Shown one piece after another: positions 26,548 through 35,883 of a DNA stretch of 64,000 nucleotides. This DNA comes from Pseudomonas sivasensis (GTDB taxonomy: Bacteria > Pseudomonadota > Gammaproteobacteria > Pseudomonadales > Pseudomonadaceae), in contig NZ_JAAOWU010000012.1 in NCBI RefSeq assembly GCF_013778505.1, positions 1-64,000 of the forward strand. Reading direction: 5' to 3'. The notes below the pieces were generated by a model. That model did not search any database. It had not been told where the DNA came from and saw only the letters and a list, made by a program, of their open reading frames with translations. A program made the position numbers and the translations under genes. Numbering within the stretch: position 1 is the stretch's first letter; the number at the start of each line of letters is the position of its first letter.

Positions 26548-26693
26548 TCCACGCCTGAGGAATAGACCCCAACTATCGTAGGAAAACTCAATTATCCTGT
26601 GCAGAGTACCAGCCTTTCCCCGTAAGATTAATGCTGGTCATCGTTTCCATGTGGCCGCTCACGTCAAGCTAGCTGACTCTTCCAGGACACAAG

Positions 26694-27608
26694 ATGAACC
26701 GTAACGACCTGCGTCGTGTCGACCTTAACCTCTTGATCGTATTCGAAACCTTGATGCATGAGCGCAGCGTGACCCGTGCCGCCGAGAAACTCTTTCTCGG
26801 CCAGCCAGCCATCAGCGCGGCATTGTCGCGGCTGCGTGGTCTGTTTGACGACCCGCTGTTTGTACGCACCGGGCGCAGCATGGAGCCATCGGCCCGAGCG
26901 GTGGAAATCTTCGCCCTGCTCTCGCCGGCCCTCGACTCAATCTCAACCGCCGTCAGCCGCGCCGCCGAGTTCGACCCGGCAACCAGCACCGCCGTGTTCC
27001 GCATCGGCCTGTCCGACGATGTCGAATTCGCCCTACTGCCTCAACTGCTCAAACGCCTGCGAGCTGAAGCGCCAGGCATCGTGCTGGTGGTGCGTCGCGT
27101 CAACTACATCCTGATGCCGGGCCTGCTGGCCTCTGGCGAAATCTCCATCGGCGTCAGCTACACCGCCGACCTGCCGGCCAACGCCAAGCGCAAAGTGTTG
27201 CGCCGCAGCCTGCCCAAACTACTGCGCGCCGACAGCGTACCCGGCTCCCTGAGCCTGGACGACTTCTGCGCCCGCCCCCATGCCTTGGTATCGTTTGCCG
27301 GTGACTTGAGCGGGTTTATCGATGAAGAGCTGGAAAAGCTCGACCGCAAGCGCCATGTGGTGCTTGCCGTGCCGCAGTTCAACGGTCTGGGCACCCTGCT
27401 GGCGGGCACCGATATCCTCGCGACCGTACCGGATTATGCGGCTGAAGCGCTGACATCCGCCGGCGGCTTGCGCGCCGAAGACCCACCGTTGCCGGTGCGC
27501 TCGTTTGAACTGCACATGGCGTGGCGTGGGTCGCAGGACAATGATCCGGGGGAGCGGTGGTTGCGGTCGCGGATACAGATGTTTTTTGGCGACCCTGAGA
27601 GTCTTTAG
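26694..27608 (+). CDS. mexT: LysR-family regulator MexT
   Basis: 304 residues. N-terminal winged helix MNRNDLRRVDLNLLIVFETL to AISAALSRLRGLFDDPLFVR, then a LysR effector domain (FRIGLSDDVEFALLP, GTLLAGTDILATVPDYAAEA, AWRGSQDNDPGERWLRSRI). From memory it is very close to P. aeruginosa MexT, the activator of the MexEF-OprN efflux pump. The region that carries the 8-bp insertion in some P. aeruginosa strains reads in frame, so the protein looks intact. The expected mexEF-oprN operon is not next to it; benK follows instead, in opposite orientation. Confidence 0.88.
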   Translation: MNRNDLRRVDLNLLIVFETLMHERSVTRAAEKLFLGQPAISAALSRLRGLFDDPLFVRTGRSMEPSARAVEIFALLSPALDSISTAVSRAAEFDPATSTAVFRIGLSDDVEFALLPQLLKRLRAEAPGIVLVVRRVNYILMPGLLASGEISIGVSYTADLPANAKRKVLRRSLPKLLRADSVPGSLSLDDFCARPHALVSFAGDLSGFIDEELEKLDRKRHVVLAVPQFNGLGTLLAGTDILATVPDYAAEALTSAGGLRAEDPPLPVRSFELHMAWRGSQDNDPGERWLRSRIQMFFGDPESL

Positions 27609-27746
27609 GCGTCGTCTGGCAGGCTGCTCGGCCGATCAACCCTACCTCCATGCTCACGTCCTTTCAGCGTATGAGGCCAAAGTACGACACCACACTCCAC
27701 CGAGTTCGCGCTGCGCACTGGACCATTGCCCATGAGCATTTGGCAG

Positions 27747-29081
27747 TCACAGCGCCACGGCGTCGGGCATGGCGATACGGGTGCGCCGCTCATTCAGGGC
27801 AAATACCGTCATCGCCAGCGCCGCAATCGCGCCGGGGATGGCGAAGGCCATGAAATTCAGTTGCAGAGGCAGTTCGATCGCCATCAGCGCGCCGCCTAAC
27901 AGCGGGCCGACAATCGCGCCATTTCGACCGATGCCGGACGCCCAGCCCAGGCCTGTGGCGCGAATCGACAAGCCGTAGAGCTGCGCAGCCCCCGCGTACA
28001 GCAGGATCTGCGTACCAATGGTGGTGGCACCCGCGACGAAGATCAGCAGGTACAGGACCGGCATCGGGCTGTTAATGCCCAGCAGGCTGATCGAGACCAT
28101 GGCGGCGGCGAAGAAGCAGATCACAACTTTCACCAGGTTCAGGCGGTCGCCCAAACGGCCGCCGAGCAGCGCCCCGGCCATGCCGCCCAGGTTCAGCGCG
28201 ATCAGGAACGACAGGCTCGATCCCAGGCTGTAACCGGCGCCGGCCATCAGCTTGGGCAGCCACGAACTCAATGCATAGACCATCAGCAGGCAACAGAAAA
28301 ACGCGACCCAGATCATCGCCGTACGCACCGCCAGGTCATGGCGGAACAGCTCCACCACCGAGGCGCCTTTACCTTTGCTGTCGGCGATCACCAGCGCATC
28401 TTCGACCTCGATCCTGGTACCTGGCGACAACCGATTAAGCAGCGCGCGAGCCCTGTCTTGTTGGCCCTGGCGGATCAGGAAGCCGATGGATTCAGGCAGC
28501 CAGTAAACAATCAGTGGCAACAGCAGCAGCGGAATCACCGCCACAAAAAACATCGACTGCCAACCATAGGCCGGCAGCATGAAAATCCCAACGCTGGCGG
28601 CGAGCATGCCGCCCAGGGAATAGCCGCTGAACATGAAGGCCATCAGGGTGCTGCGGAATTTCTTCGGCGCGTATTCGTTGATCAGCGCCGCCGCGTTGGG
28701 CATCAACCCGCCGCAGCCGAGCCCGGCGATGAAACGGCAGATACCGAACTCGGTTGGGCTGCTGGCAAAGCCATTGGTCACGGTGGCCAGACTGAACAGG
28801 GTGAAACAGAACACGATGCCTTTCTTGCGCCCGAAACGGTCCGCCAGGGTGCCGAAAATCAGCGCACCGAACATCATGCCGAACAGCGCATAGCTGCCCA
28901 GGGCGCCAGCCTGCAACGGCGTCAGCCCCCACTCGCGCATGATTGACGGCAGGACCACGCCGTAGATAAACAAGTCATAGCCGTCAAAGATCAACAGCAA
29001 GGCACACAGGCTCACGATCAACCAGTGGAAGCGGTTGAATGGGGCATTATCGATAATCGAATGGACATCATGGCTACGCAT
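27747..29081 (-). CDS. benK: Benzoate/H+ symporter BenK (MFS, AAHS family)
   Basis: Inner-membrane uptake of benzoate, 444 residues and 12 predicted helices. The AAHS signature DGYDLFIYGVVLPSI (about 34-48) carries the Asp needed for transport, and GTLADRFGRKKGI is the loop 2-3 motif. Last gene of the benABCDK cluster, 54 bases after benD. Confidence 0.9.
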   Translation of the reverse strand: MRSHDVHSIIDNAPFNRFHWLIVSLCALLLIFDGYDLFIYGVVLPSIMREWGLTPLQAGALGSYALFGMMFGALIFGTLADRFGRKKGIVFCFTLFSLATVTNGFASSPTEFGICRFIAGLGCGGLMPNAAALINEYAPKKFRSTLMAFMFSGYSLGGMLAASVGIFMLPAYGWQSMFFVAVIPLLLLPLIVYWLPESIGFLIRQGQQDRARALLNRLSPGTRIEVEDALVIADSKGKGASVVELFRHDLAVRTAMIWVAFFCCLLMVYALSSWLPKLMAGAGYSLGSSLSFLIALNLGGMAGALLGGRLGDRLNLVKVVICFFAAAMVSISLLGINSPMPVLYLLIFVAGATTIGTQILLYAGAAQLYGLSIRATGLGWASGIGRNGAIVGPLLGGALMAIELPLQLNFMAFAIPGAIAALAMTVFALNERRTRIAMPDAVAL

Positions 29082-29135
29082 GGCAGTGCTCTCTTTATTG
29101 TTGTTGTGAGTCAGTGTCAGCAGATGGAAAAAGCC

Positions 29136-29897
29136 TTAGCCGAGGTCGCCGCCGCCCACCGGCAAGGTCACGCCGGTGATGTAGGAGGCCTCGTCGCAGG
29201 CCAGGAACAGAATCGCGCCAGCTTGTTCGTCGATGCTGCCGTAGCGTTTCATCGGGCTGCTGTCGAGGGTCTGGTCGACGATCTGCTGGTACCACACGCG
29301 CTCCTGCTCGCTCTGCGGCTGGCTGTTGCGCGGGATGCGCCGTGGCGGTGCCTCGGTCCCGCCGGGCGCGGTGGCGTTGACCCGAATCCCGCTGCCGGCA
29401 GTCTCCAGGGCCAGGCAGGCCGTCAAGGCATTCACGCCGCCCTTGGCCGCGCCGTACGGCACGCGATTGACCCCACGCGTAGCCACGGAAGACACGTTGA
29501 CGATGGCGCCTTCGCCCTGCTCCAGCATGTAGGGCAGCACGCAATGGCAGCACCACAACGTAGGGAACAGCGAGCGGCGCACTTCGGCCTCGATTTCGGC
29601 CTCGGCGTAATGCTCGAAAGGCTTGGCCCAGATGGTCCCGCCGACGTTATTGACCAGCACGTCGATGCGACCGAAACGGGCCGTGGCGGCGGCCATCACC
29701 CGCGCGCACTCGCTGTATTGTTCCAGGTCGGCGGTCAGCAGCAGCGCTCGCTCATGCTGCAATTCATGCACAAGCTCGGAGCGATCCACCGCGACCAGCC
29801 ATGCGCCCTCCTCCAGCAAGCGCTCGGCGACACGCCGACCGATCCCTTGGGCAGCGCCGGTGACCAGCGCGACCTTGTTGTTAAACCGTTGAGTCAT
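29136..29897 (-). CDS. benD: Benzoate cis-diol dehydrogenase BenD (SDR)
   Basis: Oxidises 1,6-dihydroxycyclohexa-2,4-diene-1-carboxylate to catechol, releasing CO2 and using NAD+. 253 residues, classic short-chain dehydrogenase: NAD motif GAAQGIGRR near residue 11, NNVGG near 85, and catalytic Ser with YGAAK near 148. ATG 29897 has GAGGA seven bases before it. It follows benC closely. Confidence 0.92.
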   Translation of the reverse strand: MTQRFNNKVALVTGAAQGIGRRVAERLLEEGAWLVAVDRSELVHELQHERALLLTADLEQYSECARVMAAATARFGRIDVLVNNVGGTIWAKPFEHYAEAEIEAEVRRSLFPTLWCCHCVLPYMLEQGEGAIVNVSSVATRGVNRVPYGAAKGGVNALTACLALETAGSGIRVNATAPGGTEAPPRRIPRNSQPQSEQERVWYQQIVDQTLDSSPMKRYGSIDEQAGAILFLACDEASYITGVTLPVGGGDLG

Positions 29898-29907
29898 GGG
29901 GCAGTCC

Positions 29908-30930
29908 TCAGGCGGCATCGCACGTGGCGACCGCGTTAGGGGTGAATTTCTCGTAATGGAAGCTGGCCGGTGTCACGCCCTGCTGCTTGAAGTGCTCGCG
30001 CACCGCATCGACCATCGGCGGCGGGCCGCACAGGTACACGTCGACATCGCCGCCATTAAGGGCTTCGTCGGCCATGTGCTGAGTCACATAGCCCTGGCGC
30101 GGGTGAGTGGTGTGCGGATCAGCCACGCAGGTCACCAGGTTGAAGTCGGGCAAACGCGCGGTAAAAGCCTGCAACGCTTCGACCATCACCAGGTCCTGAT
30201 CCCGCGTTACGCCGTAGATCAACCGGATCGGGCGGGTTTCCTGGCGCTGCGCGAGCACTTCAAGCATCGACAGGAACGGCGCCAGGCCGGTACCACCGGC
30301 CAGTAACAGCAGCGGCCGCACCACCTCACGCAGGTAGAAACTCCCCAGCGGGCCGGTGATCGCCACGCTGTCGCCCGGCTGGGCGCGCTCGAGCCAGCTG
30401 CTCATCAACCCGCCGGGCACGTGCTTGATCAGGAAGCTGGCGCGCGTGTCGCCCGGGCGACTGCTGAAGGAGTAAGCGCGTGTCTGCCCACTGTCGGGCA
30501 CGCTGATATTCACGTACTGGCCGGGCAGGAATACCGGCGCCTGGTCCAGCTCGAAACTCGCCTCCAGCGCGGCATCGGCATGTCGGGTGATGCCGGCCAG
30601 CGTCGCGGCGAAGTGCGTGCTGCCGGTCTTGCAGGCGCTGGACGGCACCGGCACAGCGATCACGCAGTCGGACTGCGGCACCATCTGGCAGGTCAGTACC
30701 TGGCGCGCCTGCGCTTCGTCGGCGCTCAGGGCGTCGTCGATATAGTCGTCGCCCAAGTCGTAGGCGCCGGTTTCACAGCGGCATTTGCAGGTTCCGCATA
30801 CACCGTCCGAGCAGTCCATGGGCAGGTTGATGCGTTGGCGGAAGGCGGCATCGAGCACCTTTTCCCCCACCTTGCAGTCGATGAAGCGGGTCACCCCATC
30901 CTCGAAGTTCAGGGCGATGGCATACGTCAT
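29908..30930 (-). CDS. benC: Benzoate 1,2-dioxygenase electron transfer component BenC
   Basis: Reductase that passes electrons from NADH to the BenAB dioxygenase. 340 residues: an N-terminal plant-type 2Fe-2S ferredoxin (CSDGVCGTCKCRCETGAYDL, about 41-60), then FAD domain (TRAYSFSSRPGD) and NAD domain (LLLLAGGTGLAPFLSML, YLCGPPPMVDAV). Length and order are standard. Confidence 0.94.
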   Translation of the reverse strand: MTYAIALNFEDGVTRFIDCKVGEKVLDAAFRQRINLPMDCSDGVCGTCKCRCETGAYDLGDDYIDDALSADEAQARQVLTCQMVPQSDCVIAVPVPSSACKTGSTHFAATLAGITRHADAALEASFELDQAPVFLPGQYVNISVPDSGQTRAYSFSSRPGDTRASFLIKHVPGGLMSSWLERAQPGDSVAITGPLGSFYLREVVRPLLLLAGGTGLAPFLSMLEVLAQRQETRPIRLIYGVTRDQDLVMVEALQAFTARLPDFNLVTCVADPHTTHPRQGYVTQHMADEALNGGDVDVYLCGPPPMVDAVREHFKQQGVTPASFHYEKFTPNAVATCDAA

Positions 30931-30940
30931 GGCGGTGTCC

Positions 30941-31429
30941 TCAGATGTGGTAGATGTCGATGACCTGGTGGATGTAGTCGTTTTTCAGCACTACCTTCTT
31001 GCGCGTGATCAGCGGCTGCTCGGCACGGATGTCGAGGCGATAGAAGGAGGTACCGAAATAACTGTCGGTGGTTTTGTAGCGGTGGCTGAGGGTGTGCCAG
31101 TTGAAACGCAGGTCCACCTGCACGCCGTCGTCGGCCAGCACTTCGAGGTTGCACAGCATGTGGACGGTGCGCGGCTCGGGCGTGCTGGCGCTGGAGCGCT
31201 CGGTCTTGATGCGGAAGATACGGTCTTCCAGGCCGTCACGGTTGGGGTAGTAGATCAGCGAGATTTCGCGCTGCGGGTCTTCGGTGAGGGTGTCGTGATC
31301 GTCCCAGGCGGGCATCCAGAACTCGGCCTTGGGCGAATAGCAGGCCAGCCAGTCATCCCATTGGCGGTCGTCGAGCAGGCGCGCTTCACGGTAGAGAAAA
31401 TCCAGCAGGTGGTCACGGCCAAGGCTCAT
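30941..31429 (-). CDS. benB: Benzoate 1,2-dioxygenase small subunit BenB
   Basis: Beta subunit of the ring-hydroxylating dioxygenase, 162 residues, SnoaL-like fold (LLDDRQWDDWLACYSPKAEF and YFGTSFYRLDIRAEQPLITR). ATG 31429 overlaps the benA stop (ATGA); the longer open frame upstream is a shadow within benA. Confidence 0.93.
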   Translation of the reverse strand: MSLGRDHLLDFLYREARLLDDRQWDDWLACYSPKAEFWMPAWDDHDTLTEDPQREISLIYYPNRDGLEDRIFRIKTERSSASTPEPRTVHMLCNLEVLADDGVQVDLRFNWHTLSHRYKTTDSYFGTSFYRLDIRAEQPLITRKKVVLKNDYIHQVIDIYHI

Positions 31430-32802
31430 GGCTGCACCTCGCGGTCGCTGGCAATCAGCCCTTGCTGTTCGCGCTCGATCGCACGCTGCAGGCTTTGGGC
31501 CCAGTGCGCATGCTGGCGCACAAACAAGCCCTCGTCCTCGGTCTTGACCCCGCTGAGCTGCGGTTGCATGCCCATGGCCAAGGCATTTTCGTCCGCGCCT
31601 TCGACCCACTGCCTGGCGCCACGGCTCAAGTCATTCCACAGGGTGCTCGCGCCCTGGTAACCGGTCTGGCAGGCGCGGAATTCCTCGAGGTCATCCGGGG
31701 TGCCCATGCCGCTGACGTTGAAGAAGTCTTCGTACTGGCGAATCCGCGTGGCGCGCTCCTGGGCGTTTTCGCCGATGGGCGCCATGCAATAGATTGTCAC
31801 TTCGGTTTTATCCACGGCGAGGGGGCGCACCACGCGGATCTGGGTCGAGAACTGGTCCATCAGGTACACATTGGGGTAGAGGCAGAGGTTGCGGGTCTGG
31901 TCGACGATAAAGTCGGCGCGCGCCTGGCCCAGGCGTTCGGCCAAGGCCTCCCGGTGAGCGTGCACCGGGCGCACTTCGGGGTTGAGCAGGCGCGTCCACA
32001 GCAGGATATGCCCGTGGTCGAAGGCGTAGACGCCGCCCAGGCTTTTCGACCAGCCATTGGCGTCGACGGTGCGCGTGCCTTCGGCTTCGTAGTTGCGCCG
32101 GCCCATGGTCGCCGAGTAGTTCCAGTGCACGGAGCTGACGTGGTAACCGTCGGCGCCATTTTCGATTTGCAGCTTCCAGTTGCCGTCATAGACATAGGAT
32201 GAGCTGCCGCGCAGCACCTCCAGGCCCAAAGGAGCCTGGTCGACCATCTGGTCGATGATGACGCGGGTTTCGCCCAGGTAGTCGCTGAGTTCCGGCACCG
32301 CATCGCTGAGGCTGCCGAACAGGAAACCGCGGTAGTTTTCAAAGCGCGCCAGGCGCTTGAGGTCATGGGAGCCGTCGCAGTCGAAACTGTCCGGGTAGGC
32401 GCCGGTCTTCGCGTCCTTTACCTTGAGCAGCTTGCCGGCGTTGCTGAACGTCCAGCCATGGAAGGGGCAAGTGAACGAGCCCTTGTTGCCTTGTTTGCGC
32501 CGGCACAGCATGGCGCCGCGATGCGCGCAGGCGTTGACCAGGCCATGCAGCGCGCCGTGTTTGTCACGGGTGATGACCACCGGCTGGCGGCCGATCCAGG
32601 TGGTGAAGTAATCGTTGATCTCCGGCACCTGGCTTTCATGGGCCAGGTAGATCCAGCCGCCTTCGAAGATGTGTTTCATCTCCAGGGCAAACAGGTCGGG
32701 GTCGGTAAAGATGTCGCGGCGGCAGCGGAACACCCCAGTGGCGGGGTCTTCCTGTACGGACTCGCGCAATTGGCAGGCGAGTCGGTCGAGTGTACTGATC
32801 AT
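31426..32802 (-). CDS. benA: Benzoate 1,2-dioxygenase large subunit BenA
   Basis: Catalytic alpha subunit, 458 residues. The Rieske centre is CAHRGAMLC and CPFHGW (about 94-117), and mononuclear iron ligands lie in GADGYHVSSVHWNY (about 217-230). Converts benzoate, O2 and NADH to the cis-diol. First gene of the operon, downstream of two BenR boxes. Confidence 0.95.
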   Translation of the reverse strand: MISTLDRLACQLRESVQEDPATGVFRCRRDIFTDPDLFALEMKHIFEGGWIYLAHESQVPEINDYFTTWIGRQPVVITRDKHGALHGLVNACAHRGAMLCRRKQGNKGSFTCPFHGWTFSNAGKLLKVKDAKTGAYPDSFDCDGSHDLKRLARFENYRGFLFGSLSDAVPELSDYLGETRVIIDQMVDQAPLGLEVLRGSSSYVYDGNWKLQIENGADGYHVSSVHWNYSATMGRRNYEAEGTRTVDANGWSKSLGGVYAFDHGHILLWTRLLNPEVRPVHAHREALAERLGQARADFIVDQTRNLCLYPNVYLMDQFSTQIRVVRPLAVDKTEVTIYCMAPIGENAQERATRIRQYEDFFNVSGMGTPDDLEEFRACQTGYQGASTLWNDLSRGARQWVEGADENALAMGMQPQLSGVKTEDEGLFVRQHAHWAQSLQRAIEREQQGLIASDREVQP

Positions 32803-32861
32803 GGGGCGGGCCCTCCGTTGTTCTTGTATCAGGCACCCTCACCGTACATGTTCGCCCTGCG

Positions 32862-32903
32862 CGTCAATATCCGCTGCCTGCACATCGCTATCCGCCAGGC
32901 GCA
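32862..32903 (-). promoter_or_regulatory. benA promoter with two BenR/XylS-type boxes
   Basis: Read on the minus strand, TGCG-CCTGGC-GGATA (32903-32889) and TGCA-GGCAGC-GGATA (32882-32868) match the XylS/BenR box TGCA-N6-GGNTA. They are exactly 21 bases apart, as in the XylS-controlled Pm promoter. A TTGACG -35-like hexamer (32867-32862) directly abuts the nearer box. The pair lies between the benR stop and benA, so BenR activates benABCDK (inference supported by spacing). Confidence 0.8.
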
Positions 32904-32909
32904 CGTCGC

Positions 32910-33857
32910 TTAACGATGGCGTTTCCAGGTCTGCGACGGCAGTTCGCCGAAGCGTTTGCGGTAGGCCTCGGAAAACCGCCCCAGGTGCATGAAGCCATGG
33001 TCCAAAGCCACCTCGGTCACGCTGCGCGTGCTGCTCAGTTGCAAGCGTGTGTGCACCCGTTCGAGCTTGCAGCGGCGTACATAGTCTCGCGGTGACAGCC
33101 CCACCTGGCGCGCAAACAGGCTGTACAGCGAACGCTCGCTGACGTTGGCCACGGCCATCAACTGCTCGACGCTGATGTCATCGCCCAGGTGCTGCTGGAT
33201 AAATTCGCGCACCGCTTCAAACCCACCGCCGTGGGCAGCCTGGGGGATCACCCGCAACACGTTGCTGCCCAGCAATGCCAGTAGCTTGTTGGCCAAGATG
33301 CGTTCGTACAGGCCCTGCATGTGGGGCTCGGCAGCGTTTTCCGCCTCATGACAGATCAGCCCGAGCAACGGCAGGAAGCCGCCCATTTCACTGAGCGCGT
33401 GGCGGGCCGTCGCGAAGCGGATACCCACCTGCGGCAGGCTCCAGTGCTGCTCCAGGCAGGCGTTTTCCAGCAGGCGCACCGGCAGTTTGATGATGAATTT
33501 CTCGCAGTCGGCGGAATAGGTCAGGTCTACCGGGTCGTCCGGGTTGATCAGCAGGATTTCCCCCGGCCCGAACACGTCATTCTCGCCGCGGGAGCTGGAG
33601 CGGCAATGCCCGCTCAACAGGATCTGCAGGTGATAGATGGTCTCCAGCGCCACCGATGTGACCCGCACCGGTGCACCGTAGCTGATGCGGCACAGGTCCA
33701 GGCTGGCGAAGGTGCGATGGCTGATACTCGCCCGGGGCCGGCCCTTGGGAGGCAGGCGAATGCAGTGGCTGCCCACGTGCTGGTTGACGTAGTCCGACAC
33801 CGCGTAGGCATCGGCGCCCTGGAAAATCTGGCTGCGCTCACTCAATAGCACGGTCAT
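32910..33857 (-). CDS. benR: AraC/XylS-type activator BenR
   Basis: 315 residues; the DNA-binding domain is at the C-terminus (DDISVEQLMAVANVSERSLY, DHGFMHLGRFSEAYRKRFGE). Homologue of XylS that senses benzoate and activates benABCD. ATG 33857 (MTVLLSERSQIF) chosen with AAGAG upstream; the open frame goes on 20 codons without protein-like sequence. Transcribed toward benA, with its boxes directly downstream of its stop. Confidence 0.9.
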   Translation of the reverse strand: MTVLLSERSQIFQGADAYAVSDYVNQHVGSHCIRLPPKGRPRASISHRTFASLDLCRISYGAPVRVTSVALETIYHLQILLSGHCRSSSRGENDVFGPGEILLINPDDPVDLTYSADCEKFIIKLPVRLLENACLEQHWSLPQVGIRFATARHALSEMGGFLPLLGLICHEAENAAEPHMQGLYERILANKLLALLGSNVLRVIPQAAHGGGFEAVREFIQQHLGDDISVEQLMAVANVSERSLYSLFARQVGLSPRDYVRRCKLERVHTRLQLSSTRSVTEVALDHGFMHLGRFSEAYRKRFGELPSQTWKRHR

Positions 33858-34065
33858 GGTTGCGGCTCTTTTATAGTTATTGGGCTCAGGCTGACGCCTG
33901 GGTAGGGGGGCGTCCAATATGGATAAAGTCTGAAGGGATACCCTGGAGGTATTGTCGGGCGTTCTGCGCCAGGTTTTCAGCGCTGCGTCGGGGCGCGCAG
34001 GGCTTGAGGTGAGAATGTTGGCCTAAAACTTTGAAACAATACGCTTGGCCGGATTGGACGGGGAC

Positions 34066-35883
34066 CTAGCGATACCCCCGCGCCTGAACATCGAACAACT
34101 CGGCATAGCGCCCACCCGCTACCATCAACTGTTGATGGCTGCCTTCCTCCAGGATTCGCCCGCCGTCCAGCACGATGATGTGGTCGGCATTGCGCACGCT
34201 GGAGAATCGATGGGAAATCAACAACGTCATGCGGCCCTTGGCGTGTTCGCGAAAGTGCTCGAACACCGCCGCCTCGGCGCCGGCGTCCAGCGCAGCCGTC
34301 GGCTCGTCAAGAATCAGCAGATCCGCCTCCTGGCGCATATACGCGCGTGACAAGGCGACTTTCTGCCATTGCCCACCCGACAACTCCTGGCCGCCAAGCC
34401 AGCGCCCTAACTGTGTGCCGTAGGCCCTGCTCAGGCGCTCGATGAATTCGGCGGCCACCCCCTGGGTGGCGGCCGTGCGCCAGCGCGCCTCATCATTCAG
34501 CGCATCGACGTCCCCCACTCCAAGGTTCTCGCCGACGGTCATCTGGTAGCGGATGTAATCCTGAAAAATCACCCCAATGCGCTGGCGCAGTGTCTGTTCA
34601 TCCCAGTCTTGCAAGTCGCTGCCATCCAGCAGAATGCGCCCCTCGTGCGGGGTATACAGGCGCGTGAGCAGTTTGATCAGGCTGGTTTTGCCCGAGCCAT
34701 TCTCGCCCACCAGGGCCAGGCTTTGCCCAGGCGCCAAATGCAGGTTGATGTCAGTCAATGCCTGCCGCTCAGCGCCGGGGTAACTGAACCCTACGTGCTC
34801 GCAGCGCAGACCGTCGCCGGGACGCGCGCCCTGGGTAAGCCGGCCACTCGGCACGACCACAGGGGTTAGCAGGTACTCATAAAGGTCCGACAGAAACAGA
34901 CTGTCGTCATACAGGCCGGCAATCGCGCTGAGGCTGGCGGTGATCGCGCTTTGCCCCTGCTTGAACAGCACGATGTACATGGTCATCTGTCCCAGGGTGG
35001 TCTGGCCGCGCACGGTGTCCAGCACCACCCAGGCGTATGCCACATAAAACGCCGCGGTGCCCAGCAGTCCCAGGGCAAAGCCCCAGGCATCCCGACGCAC
35101 CGTCAACTGGCGGTCCTCGGTGTACAAGCGCCGGGCGTTGTCGCGGTAGCGCTTGAGGAACAGCGGCGACAGGCCGAACAGCTTGACCTCTTTGGCATGA
35201 GTCTCGTGGGACAGCAGCGATTCCAGGTAATTCTGCTGACGGGTCTCGGGCGCGCGCCGGTGGAACAGGCGAAACGCATTGCCCGAGAAATGCGTCTCGG
35301 CGAAGAACACCGGTAAGGCGCCGACCACCAGAATCACCAGCGCCCACGGCGAAAAGTGCACTAACAGCACGGCGAAGCTGATCAGCGCGATCAGGTTCTG
35401 CACGAGCCCCAGGCCCTTGGTGACCAGGCTCAGCGGCCGTGTCGACGCGCCCTGACGCACGCGCACCAGCTTGTCGTGGAACTCGGCGTCTTCAAATTGC
35501 AGGAGTGAGAGGGTCTGGGCTTTCTCCAGAATCATCAGGTTGACCTTCACCCCCAACTGCACCCGCAGCAACGATTGCTGCATTGACAGCGCGCGCTGAG
35601 CGGCGGCTAGCAGCGCCAACACGCCCGCCTCGGCCAGCACGTACTGCATCACTGGCCACACGGGCGCCTGGCTGCCGGCTGCATGAATCTGCATCGCGTG
35701 CACCACGCCATCGACAATACGCTGGCCGATCCAGGCAGCCAGCGCAGGCAACAGACCGGCAACGATGGTGGCCAGCAGCAGGCCTATGAATAAGGGACGC
35801 GACGTCTCCCACACCAGCTTCAGTGCCCTGCGCGCCTGGATGGAAAACGCGCTCAATCGATTGAACAGCACCATGAATGGCAT
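34066..35883 (-). CDS. ABC exporter, fused permease and ATPase
   Basis: 605 residues. About six transmembrane helices precede a nucleotide-binding domain with Walker A GENGSGKTSL, signature LSGGQWQKVAL, Walker B LLILDEP and LISHR. MsbA/lipid or peptide exporter type; substrate unknown. I chose ATG 35883 (MPFMVLF), with GGAG five bases upstream; the open frame extends to 36225 but the extra 114 residues are Arg/Pro/Cys-rich and not protein-like. Stands alone. Confidence 0.85.
   Translation of the reverse strand: MPFMVLFNRLSAFSIQARRALKLVWETSRPLFIGLLLATIVAGLLPALAAWIGQRIVDGVVHAMQIHAAGSQAPVWPVMQYVLAEAGVLALLAAAQRALSMQQSLLRVQLGVKVNLMILEKAQTLSLLQFEDAEFHDKLVRVRQGASTRPLSLVTKGLGLVQNLIALISFAVLLVHFSPWALVILVVGALPVFFAETHFSGNAFRLFHRRAPETRQQNYLESLLSHETHAKEVKLFGLSPLFLKRYRDNARRLYTEDRQLTVRRDAWGFALGLLGTAAFYVAYAWVVLDTVRGQTTLGQMTMYIVLFKQGQSAITASLSAIAGLYDDSLFLSDLYEYLLTPVVVPSGRLTQGARPGDGLRCEHVGFSYPGAERQALTDINLHLAPGQSLALVGENGSGKTSLIKLLTRLYTPHEGRILLDGSDLQDWDEQTLRQRIGVIFQDYIRYQMTVGENLGVGDVDALNDEARWRTAATQGVAAEFIERLSRAYGTQLGRWLGGQELSGGQWQKVALSRAYMRQEADLLILDEPTAALDAGAEAAVFEHFREHAKGRMTLLISHRFSSVRNADHIIVLDGGRILEEGSHQQLMVAGGRYAELFDVQARGYR

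Noticed and set aside
31430..31609. Longer BenB start overlapping benA
   Set aside because: The extra residues are a shadow of benA; ATG 31429 overlaps the benA stop and gives the normal BenB length.
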